DNA from: Lachnospiraceae bacterium
GTDB lineage: Bacteria; Bacillota; Clostridia; Lachnospirales; Lachnospiraceae
Length of the DNA stretch: 12,684 nt
Reading direction: 5' to 3'
Assembly (NCBI GenBank): GCA_024697505.1
Contig: JAILFQ010000183.1
Location: forward strand, 1 to 12,684
Shown here: one piece after another, positions 6,895 to 12,684 of the stretch
How the letters are laid out: every line of letters starts with the position of its first letter
How positions within the stretch are numbered: the stretch's first letter is position 1
The notes under the pieces: generated by a model
Database searches by the model: none
What the model saw: the letters and a program-made list of their open reading frames with translations, nothing else
What the model was told of the DNA's origin: nothing
Translations under genes and position numbers: made by a program

Positions 6895-7917
6895 CTATCG
6901 TCTTCCTATATCTGTGTCATCCCAGCGTGTTACGCTGTGTTCCTTGATATATTCAACGATTTCGTCAAACTGACAGAAAGCCAGTCCTACATAGCTGTCT
7001 GCGCAGCCGTAGTAGATTGCTATTCTTCCTGTCTCCGGATCGTGAATTGTTGCACAAGGGAAAGTAACATTCGGCACAAAGCCTCTTTCCTCGTACCACT
7101 CTTCAGGTGTAAGAAGGAAGGTTTCGCATCTGTAAAGTACCTTGGATGGATTTTCAAGGTCCAGAATTGCTCCTCCAATGGAGTAAACATATCCGTTGCA
7201 GGTTCCGCTTACACCATGGTAGAACATAAGCCAGCCTTCACTTGTTTCAATAGGGGCTGCTCCGCCGCCTATCTTTAAAGACTCCCACCATTCGTTGCCA
7301 CGACCCATAACGTGTCTGTGCTTGCCCCAGAATGTAAGATCCGGACTTTCACTTACGAAGATATCTCCAAAAGGTGTGTGTCCCGAATCCGACGGGCGGG
7401 AAAGCATTACGAAATTTCCGTTGATCTTGCGTGGGAAAAGTACGGCGTTTCTGTTGAAAGGAAGGAAAGGGTTTTCAATTCGGGTAAAGGTCTTGAAATC
7501 CTTTGTCTTCGCCATTCCGATCGCAGCGCCATAGAAATCTCCGCACCAGATTATATAGTAGGTATCTTCTACCTTTACAAGACGTGGGTCGTATGCGTAA
7601 ACCGGCATGTATGGTTCGCCTTTCTCGTCTACAAACTGAACCTTGTCTTTATCAAAATCCCAGTGTATGCCATCCTTGCTTCTTCCCAGGTAAACATACG
7701 GAACACCGTTTGTCTGCTCGCCTCTGAATACACCAATGAAGGCACCTTCATACGGAACAACCGCACTGTTAAAGATTCTTGCTACTCCTTCAACAGGGTT
7801 TCTTCCGATGATCGGATTTTCTTTATATCTCCATACAGGAGCATTTTTAAGCCCTTCCGGCTTCTCCTGCCACGGCACATTCGGCACCGGGGGAGCGATC
7901 ATTTTAATATTGCCCAT
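6895..7917 (-). CDS. GH130 mannoside phosphorylase
   Basis: Cytoplasmic enzyme predicted to split beta-mannosides with inorganic phosphate, giving alpha-mannose 1-phosphate and a shortened oligosaccharide. The five-bladed beta-propeller hallmarks of GH130 are present: FNSAVVPY and VFRGE, the YAYDPRL motif whose Asp (about residue 110) is the likely catalytic acid, PFNRNAVLFPRKINGNFVM, SDSGHTPFGDIFVSESPD, and WLMFYHGV with GFVPNVTFPCA near the end. As I recall it, the sequence is close throughout to Thermotoga TM1225, used as a beta-1,4-mannan phosphorylase, which favours beta-1,4-mannooligosaccharides; a beta-1,2-mannoside specificity remains possible. The ATG at 7917 is chosen because GAGG is 8 nt upstream; an in-frame TTG at 7923 would be too close. 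It follows the solute-binding protein gene by about 30 nt. Confidence 0.9.
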   Translation of the reverse strand: MGNIKMIAPPVPNVPWQEKPEGLKNAPVWRYKENPIIGRNPVEGVARIFNSAVVPYEGAFIGVFRGEQTNGVPYVYLGRSKDGIHWDFDKDKVQFVDEKGEPYMPVYAYDPRLVKVEDTYYIIWCGDFYGAAIGMAKTKDFKTFTRIENPFLPFNRNAVLFPRKINGNFVMLSRPSDSGHTPFGDIFVSESPDLTFWGKHRHVMGRGNEWWESLKIGGGAAPIETSEGWLMFYHGVSGTCNGYVYSIGGAILDLENPSKVLYRCETFLLTPEEWYEERGFVPNVTFPCATIHDPETGRIAIYYGCADSYVGLAFCQFDEIVEYIKEHSVTRWDDTDIGRR

Positions 7918-7948
7918 TAACAAATCCTCATTTCGGGTTTTTTATTTT

Positions 7949-9454
7949 TTAGTTTCCAAAGTATGCATCAAGTGCATCCTGGAATACCTGCTTGTACTCT
8001 TCCTGAATCTGTGCCGGTGTTGTAAGACCCTGCATAAGGTTCTGAAGAGGAAGATATGTGCCGTCACCGAGTGTTCCGTCTACACCAAGGTCGATAACAA
8101 GATGGCTACCGCAATCCTTCATTACTTCATAGTTTTCAACCTGAAGTTCAGGATCCTTGGCTGTAGATTCATACCACCAGTGAAGAATATTCTTGGAATC
8201 ACGGATGGATGTATCTCCGTCATACCAGTTCCAATAGTCGTTCATTACGTTGAATACTTTTTCAGGTTCTGCAACGCCTGCAGGGATAATGTAAAATTCA
8301 CCTGAAAGACCGTTCTTACCAGGGTTTGTATCCTTGTTTCCGGATGGACCTACAGGCCATCTTACATATGCAATGTCGAAATCGAGTTCTGTATCTCCGC
8401 CGTAGTCTTCGTTACCGGACTGGATCCATGCAGCACATGGGAAGAAGGCAATATTTCCTTCTGTGTACTGGTTTCTCATAGAGTCTGAAGGAGATCCTTC
8501 GTAATCATATGGGTAGCAGATCTTGTGAACATTGTACATGTCGTAGATCATCTGTAATACTTCTCCGACTTCGCTGGAGGAAAGGTTTTCCTTAGATGTG
8601 GAAGCAATAGCTGTACCGTTACTCATAAGGAGCTGGTCAAGTGTTTCTGCTTCGTATCCGCAGTAACCATACTGGTCTGTCTGTCCGTCGCCGTCTGTAT
8701 CCTGTGTAAGGATCTTTGCGTATTCAATGAACTTGCTCCATGTCCATTCACCCTTTTCCCAAAGAACACGTGGATCTTCAAGGTTGTTGTCTTCAAGCAT
8801 CTGTACGTTGAAAGCAAGTGGATAAGTAGCTGCAACTGTGGATTCACCACCGTCTACACGATAGAAGATGCAAGCCTTGCCATCGCCAAGATCAAGGTAA
8901 GCTGCATTGGACTGAGTTGTAAAAATGTCACTGTCTGCAGGAAGAACGTCCTTAAGGTTTGTACAAAGACCGCTCATCTGTGCAGGAATACCAAAGCTTG
9001 CTTCTACAAGGTAAACATCACAGTCCGGTGTGCCGGCAATGATGGATGTGTTAATGGAATCCTTAACACCTGTATAAGTAAGGTTATCCCAATAGAACTT
9101 AACACCGTACTTCTCTTCGATCTTCTTAACGTTTTCAAACTTCATCTCATAAGCCTTCTTGTTGTCGGCCTTCTGAGCGATCGCATTTTCATCTGTCTCT
9201 TCTGCTGCCATATCCTTATCATACTGTGGATTATCACTTAAGGATGTTGCGGAAGAATCATAATACTGGACCCACCAGGTACCTATTGTTACTTCCTCAT
9301 TCTTCTCCGAATTTTTGTTAGTGTTTGTGTTTGTGTTTGTTCCTGTTCCGGAATTATTACCGGTATCTTCTGTATTCTTGTCTCCGCATGCACCAAATGA
9401 TGCCACCATACAAAAAGCAAGGCCCAGAGCAAGTAATTTCTTTAATTTCATCAT
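7949..9454 (-). CDS. ABC transporter sugar-binding lipoprotein
   Basis: Extracellular solute-binding protein (family 1 type) that should deliver oligosaccharides, probably mannooligosaccharides, to the two permeases upstream. The N-terminus is a lipoprotein signal: KLKK, a hydrophobic run, and lipobox FGAC with Cys23 as the lipid-anchored residue. A flexible Asn/Thr-rich linker follows (about 28-50, including NTNTNTNKN). The mature domain begins at VTIGTWW and contains TSIIAGTPDCDVYLVEA, the DTDGDGQTDQYGYCGYE segment common in this family (252-268), and NQYTEGNIAFFPCAAW. Many Trp/Tyr residues suit sugar stacking. A GGAGGAGGG site precedes the ATG by 10 nt. Its place between a permease pair and GH130 supports import of the phosphorylase substrate. 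Confidence 0.9.
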   Translation of the reverse strand: MMKLKKLLALGLAFCMVASFGACGDKNTEDTGNNSGTGTNTNTNTNKNSEKNEEVTIGTWWVQYYDSSATSLSDNPQYDKDMAAEETDENAIAQKADNKKAYEMKFENVKKIEEKYGVKFYWDNLTYTGVKDSINTSIIAGTPDCDVYLVEASFGIPAQMSGLCTNLKDVLPADSDIFTTQSNAAYLDLGDGKACIFYRVDGGESTVAATYPLAFNVQMLEDNNLEDPRVLWEKGEWTWSKFIEYAKILTQDTDGDGQTDQYGYCGYEAETLDQLLMSNGTAIASTSKENLSSSEVGEVLQMIYDMYNVHKICYPYDYEGSPSDSMRNQYTEGNIAFFPCAAWIQSGNEDYGGDTELDFDIAYVRWPVGPSGNKDTNPGKNGLSGEFYIIPAGVAEPEKVFNVMNDYWNWYDGDTSIRDSKNILHWWYESTAKDPELQVENYEVMKDCGSHLVIDLGVDGTLGDGTYLPLQNLMQGLTTPAQIQEEYKQVFQDALDAYFGN

Positions 9455-9475
9455 TACTAAGTTTCCCTCCTCCGA

Positions 9476-11344
9476 TTATTTTGTTTGTCCTACGGATACG
9501 CCATAAACTTCCCAAGCAGTCTGAGCTTCACACTGAAGTCTTCCGCCCCATGTGCTTGTGTCTTCACCGCAAAGAGCTGCAATCTGCTCATATGTTACAT
9601 AACATACTCCGCCTTCACAAATTGCAGGATCTGCTGTTCCTGCCTGAGCAACTCTCATCCAGCCTGCTGCAGAATCCGGCATAACTATCCACATTGTGCC
9701 GTCTTCACTTGAATATTCAATTCTGATAACTGCGCCCGGTACAAAAGCTGCGCGAATATCATCAGGAATATCAAGGCCGTTCTGGCCCCAACCGCTACCT
9801 GTTACCTGGAAATCAGGAAATGTCTTGATATTTGAAAGTCTTGGTGCTTTGGATTCAGCAAAAGTACCAACCTTTACGGAATATACTTCCCATGCTGACT
9901 GTGCTTCGCACTGAAGTCTTGCGCCCCATGTTGTCTTATCTTCGCCGCAAAGTGCTGCAATCTGCTCGTATGTTACATAGCAGGTGCTGCCGTCTGTAAT
10001 TGCAGGATCTGCTGTTCCTGCCTGACCAACTCTCATCCAGCCTGCTGCGGAATCCGGCATAACGATCCACATTGTTCCGTCTTCACTGGAGTAAGATATC
10101 TTAAGTGCAGTTCCCGGAACAAGAGCTTCAAGAACATCTGCAGGAATATCCGCACCGGCCTGGTTCCATGCGCCTGCACTTGCATTGAAATCCTGGAATG
10201 CTGCCTTTTCATCAAAAACATATGACTTTGCTCTCTGTCCAACCTTTACGGAATATACTTCCCAGTTGGAAGCAGCTTCGCACTGAAGTCTTGCACCCCA
10301 TGCGGATGTATCTGTTCCCAGTGCTGCAGCCATCTGCTCATAGTCGATCTGTGCAATGCTCTTGTCTTTGTTTCTGTAAACATGTGCGCCAAGATCTGCA
10401 TCTGCAACTCTCATCCAGCCTGCTGCCGAATCAGGATATACAAGCCAGATTGAACCGTCTTCACTGGAGTACTCGATTTCAATTACAGAACCCTCTGTAA
10501 GAGCAGCTCTGAAATTATCAGGAATATCAAAGCCTGTCTGTCCCCATGCGCTTCCACTTGCCTGGAAACCGTCGAATGTAACAACATCCTTTAATGCATA
10601 GAGGTTTGAACGATCCGATTCTGTAGGTGCAAATGCGTCAGGTGCTGCAAAAGCAACATCTGTTGCTGCTGTAATAACATTTCCGCTTGCATCAAAGAAA
10701 CGGATATCATCTACATAAATTGTGCCTGTTGCAGGAACACCGCCCTTGGAAGCGTTGTATCCGTCCAGCGAAACTATAACAAGCGGGCAACCTTCTCCAA
10801 AAGTAACGCCGTCAGGAAGCTTGTAAGTTGCTGTTCTCGGATTCTTCTTCTCCATGTAAACGGACCATGTATCCTTCTTCATCTTGGAAATTGTTGTATC
10901 TGTCCAGTAATAAATGGAACCGGATACAGCTGAAAACTTTCCGTCCGCATGCTCAACGCCTACAGACATTTCAAAACTTGTAACATCTCCTGCCTTGTCG
11001 CCAAGAAGACTTGCAACGTCAAATGCCACAAATGCCACCTTTGCATCGTTGGTCTTTGTAATCTTTAATGCTGTGCTGTTGTTGAACTGTCCAAGTGCAA
11101 CATCTGCCGCATCTGACTGCGCATGCTGCATGTAAAGTTCTGTAAAGCTTAAGCTGCCGTCTTCAAAGCTTACGCTTATAGGCTTTACTTCCACCTTTTC
11201 CGGTTCTTTAGTCGGTTCTGTTGCAACCGGGGTAGGTGATACCTCGGTCCCCTCGTCAGGCTTCTCTTCATTGTTCTGGCATCCTGCAAGTGCAAGAACA
11301 AGAATGAGAGATAAAGCCCATGCAATAAATCTCTGTTTTCTCAA
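9476..11344 (-). CDS. Modular surface lipoprotein with three tandem repeat modules, putative glycan-binding
   Basis: I do not recognise this family. The 622-residue product starts with RKQRF, a hydrophobic stretch and lipobox ALAGC (Cys22), so it is a membrane-anchored lipoprotein outside the cell. A Pro/Thr/Glu-rich linker (27-54) leads to a first domain (about 55-225) that looks like a beta-sandwich ending IYVDDIRFFDASGNV, as in many carbohydrate-binding modules. Then come three modules of about 115 residues (253-369, 380-493, 506-620), each with WGQ or WNQ, DIP, SSEDG, PDSAAGWMRV, WGARLQCEA and WEVY. Regular Trp and Tyr and no catalytic motif suggest binding. Lying between permease and binding-protein genes, it may hold the polysaccharide at the cell surface. 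Start: AGGAGG (11354-11359) touches an ATG at 11353 with no spacing, so TTG at 11344 (9 nt) is preferred; the ATG would add three residues. Confidence 0.85.
   Translation of the reverse strand: MRKQRFIAWALSLILVLALAGCQNNEEKPDEGTEVSPTPVATEPTKEPEKVEVKPISVSFEDGSLSFTELYMQHAQSDAADVALGQFNNSTALKITKTNDAKVAFVAFDVASLLGDKAGDVTSFEMSVGVEHADGKFSAVSGSIYYWTDTTISKMKKDTWSVYMEKKNPRTATYKLPDGVTFGEGCPLVIVSLDGYNASKGGVPATGTIYVDDIRFFDASGNVITAATDVAFAAPDAFAPTESDRSNLYALKDVVTFDGFQASGSAWGQTGFDIPDNFRAALTEGSVIEIEYSSEDGSIWLVYPDSAAGWMRVADADLGAHVYRNKDKSIAQIDYEQMAAALGTDTSAWGARLQCEAASNWEVYSVKVGQRAKSYVFDEKAAFQDFNASAGAWNQAGADIPADVLEALVPGTALKISYSSEDGTMWIVMPDSAAGWMRVGQAGTADPAITDGSTCYVTYEQIAALCGEDKTTWGARLQCEAQSAWEVYSVKVGTFAESKAPRLSNIKTFPDFQVTGSGWGQNGLDIPDDIRAAFVPGAVIRIEYSSEDGTMWIVMPDSAAGWMRVAQAGTADPAICEGGVCYVTYEQIAALCGEDTSTWGGRLQCEAQTAWEVYGVSVGQTK
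9485..9829 (-). repeat. Tandem module 3 of the modular lipoprotein
   Basis: C-terminal copy of the repeated module, from IKTFPDFQVTGSGWGQ to the VSVG ending. Over a 77-residue block it matches module 2 at 65 positions by hand count. It has four Cys residues, more than the other copies. Confidence 0.9.
9866..10207 (-). repeat. Tandem module 2 of the modular lipoprotein
   Basis: Middle copy, from KAAFQDFNASAGAWNQ to VYSVKVG. The DNA of 9866-10096 matches 9488-9718 at about 190 of 231 positions by hand count, with the stretch coding TMWIVMPDSAAGWMRV and GTADPAI nearly identical, which points to a fairly recent duplication. Confidence 0.9.
10238..10588 (-). repeat. Tandem module 1 of the modular lipoprotein
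   Basis: First and most divergent copy, from DVVTFDGFQASGSAWGQ to VYSVKVG. It keeps SSEDG, PDSAAGWMRV, WGARLQCEA and WEVYSVKVG but has a different central segment (GAHVYRNKDKSIAQIDYEQ) and only one Cys. Confidence 0.88.
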
Positions 11345-11390
11345 TTTTTCCATCCTCCTTTTTTTATTGAGAAATGTCTGAGACAAAGCG

Positions 11391-12368
11391 TTAACCTACA
11401 ATACCGCTTCGCTCCACTCCCTCTATAAAATATCTCTGTAATAAGAGATAAATTATAACAATTGGAACAAGTACCATAATGATTCCGGCATCCAGGTACT
11501 GTTGCTGTACATTTGTATCAATTATCCTGTCTATGTTCGCTATATTGGAAACAAGAGTAGATAATTTTTTGCTTATTATCCAATCATCCGGAACTCTGAA
11601 TACATTGGAATAGAATGTATCGTTGAACTGCCAAACCACCGAGAATACGGTAACGGTAATAACCGCAGGCATTGCGTTCTTTAACATAATGTTGAAATAT
11701 GTGTACCATATTCCGGCACCGTCAACCAACGCAGCCTCTTCTATTTCCTTTGGAAGGCCTCTGAAGAACTGATTGAATATGTATATATACAACCCCGCTT
11801 TAACACCGCAGCCGAATATTGTAAGTATGTACATCGGCCAAACGGTTGCCATCATATTAATATCATTTGGAAGGAGTCCAAAGATATTAAAAGAACGGAA
11901 ACTCATATAAAGGGGAAGCATTATGGAATGCGCCGGAATAACGATCATTACCACCACGCATCCAAAAAGAAGCTTCTTAAAAGGAAATTCAAATCTTGCA
12001 AAACCGTAACCTGCCATAGAACAAATAAGGATCTGTATTGCCGTAAGGCTTACGGTATAAAAGATTGTCCTTCCAAGGGTTTTAAAATAATCCAGTCTTT
12101 CAAGATCCAGTTGGTATTTCTCAAGCGTGATCTCTCTCGGGATAACAAATACCATTGGGTCTATAAGGTCTGTTTTTGTCATTAAGGACTCTGCCACCAT
12201 TCCTATAACAGGGGAGAGAATAACAAAGCTTGTTCCTATAATGATAACCACTCTTAAAACAGTTACGAAGAAGTCTTTAATGTTTCCCATAAGAGTTCTT
12301 GTTTCATACGGATCTTTGAGCATTCTTCCGACTTTTTTTATCTGGTCCTTAACCGTAACATTTACCAT
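11391..12368 (-). CDS. Sugar ABC transporter permease, MalG type
   Basis: One of two membrane subunits of a carbohydrate importer (CUT1 class). The 325 residues hold a long cytoplasmic N-terminus and about six membrane segments (roughly 35-57, 103-124, 135-155, 175-197, 232-255, 293-312). The ATPase-contact EAA loop reads EEAALVDGAGIWYTYF (210-225), followed by PAVITVTVFSVVWQFND, and the protein ends YFIEGVERSGIVG, the usual MalG-type C-terminus. An ideal GGAGG lies 7 nt before the ATG. It is 17 nt downstream of the other permease gene and about 46 nt upstream of the modular lipoprotein start, so all belong to one operon. No ATPase gene is present; a shared MsmK/MsmX-type ATPase elsewhere is likely. 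Confidence 0.94.
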   Translation of the reverse strand: MVNVTVKDQIKKVGRMLKDPYETRTLMGNIKDFFVTVLRVVIIIGTSFVILSPVIGMVAESLMTKTDLIDPMVFVIPREITLEKYQLDLERLDYFKTLGRTIFYTVSLTAIQILICSMAGYGFARFEFPFKKLLFGCVVVMIVIPAHSIMLPLYMSFRSFNIFGLLPNDINMMATVWPMYILTIFGCGVKAGLYIYIFNQFFRGLPKEIEEAALVDGAGIWYTYFNIMLKNAMPAVITVTVFSVVWQFNDTFYSNVFRVPDDWIISKKLSTLVSNIANIDRIIDTNVQQQYLDAGIIMVLVPIVIIYLLLQRYFIEGVERSGIVG

Positions 12369-12385
12369 GTTTATTCCTCCTTTCC

Positions 12386-12684
12386 TTAGTTATAGTAGAA
12401 TGTGCGTTTTTGAAGTATTCGACATACTATTACGAGTATTGCACAGGTTATTACCGTACTTACCAGGGAGAACACCGAGCCCAGTCCCCAGTTCTGAGTT
12501 GTAAAGGTTGTTGAGTAAGCAAGCTCTACAACTTCGCTTTCCGTAAATCTGTCCACGATGGTGTAAACAACATTTGTAATAATGTGCGGCATAACCATTG
12601 GGAAAGTTACCTTCCAGAAGGTTTCGTATGCCGTAGCACCTTCAATCTTTGCAACTTCGTACATGGAAGAAGGTATAGACTGAA
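12386..12684 (-). CDS. Sugar ABC transporter permease, MalF type (C-terminal part, runs off right edge)
   Basis: The frame is open from the right edge to a TAA at 12386; only the last 99 codons are visible. They contain an EAA-loop variant, VAKIEGATAYETFWKVTFPM, which contacts the ATPase, then a membrane segment, a short loop, and a last hydrophobic helix (SLVSTVITCAILVIVCRIL) before a basic tail. The Met at 12664 is internal to the EAA region and is not the real start. Pairing with the MalG-type gene 17 nt downstream identifies it as the partner subunit. Confidence 0.9.
   Translation of the reverse strand, partial: QSIPSSMYEVAKIEGATAYETFWKVTFPMVMPHIITNVVYTIVDRFTESEVVELAYSTTFTTQNWGLGSVFSLVSTVITCAILVIVCRILQKRTFYYN

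Noticed and set aside
7312..7920. A 202-codon open frame on the plus strand
   Set aside because: It lies wholly antisense to the GH130 gene, which has clear family motifs, and it shows no recognisable domain.
8675..8701. DTDGDGQTD in the binding protein as an EF-hand or dockerin-like calcium site
   Set aside because: This acidic loop is common in family 1 solute-binding proteins and occurs once; there is no second dockerin repeat.
9476..11344. The lipoprotein as a second ABC solute-binding protein
   Set aside because: It lacks the two-lobe binding-protein pattern and is instead built from repeated small modules; the adjacent gene already provides a typical binding protein.

Overview
The window looks like part of a Lachnospiraceae-type (Clostridia, Firmicutes) chromosome. 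The evidence is the core gene order HU - rqcP - divIC - tilS - hpt - ftsH, the strong AGGAGG ribosome binding sites, and a sugar-ABC/GH130/esterase cluster like the beta-mannan loci known from Roseburia. Every gene I can support lies on the minus strand, so transcription runs from high to low coordinates.

Right part (12684 down to 4449) is a carbohydrate uptake and breakdown operon: the C-terminal end of a MalF-type permease, a complete MalG-type permease, an unusual modular surface lipoprotein with three tandem modules, a solute-binding lipoprotein, a GH130 mannoside phosphorylase, and two SGNH esterases with opposite domain order. One esterase (SGNH domain first) resembles CE17 and the other (beta-domain first) resembles CE2. 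GH130 plus CE17 plus CE2 next to a sugar ABC importer is the signature of acetylated beta-mannan use. Oligosaccharides would be captured at the surface, imported, deacetylated in the cytoplasm by the esterase pair, and phosphorolysed to mannose 1-phosphate. The transporter ATPase, the secreted mannanase and the regulator are not in the window. The modular lipoprotein is the least explained and most interesting gene.

Left part (4448 down to 1) is a housekeeping block. HU has its own sigma-A-type promoter, a structured leader of about 100 nt and a strong terminator. It is followed by rqcP (ribosome quality control), divIC (division), tilS (tRNA-Ile lysidine synthesis), hpt (purine salvage) and the first 372 codons of ftsH, which runs off the left edge. 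In spore-formers this block usually also holds yabP, yabQ and spoIIE; none is present here, which suggests a non-sporulating lineage.

Two intrinsic terminators lie inside apparent operons (GH130/CE17 and HU/rqcP), each with almost no room for a promoter before the next gene, so they probably act as partial, expression-tapering terminators. Palindromes sit at the HU -35 box and in the divIC promoter region. No RNA genes, insertion sequences, CRISPR arrays or pseudogenes were seen. There is no gene-free stretch over 300 bases; the largest gaps are 4245-4448 and 3546-3651.
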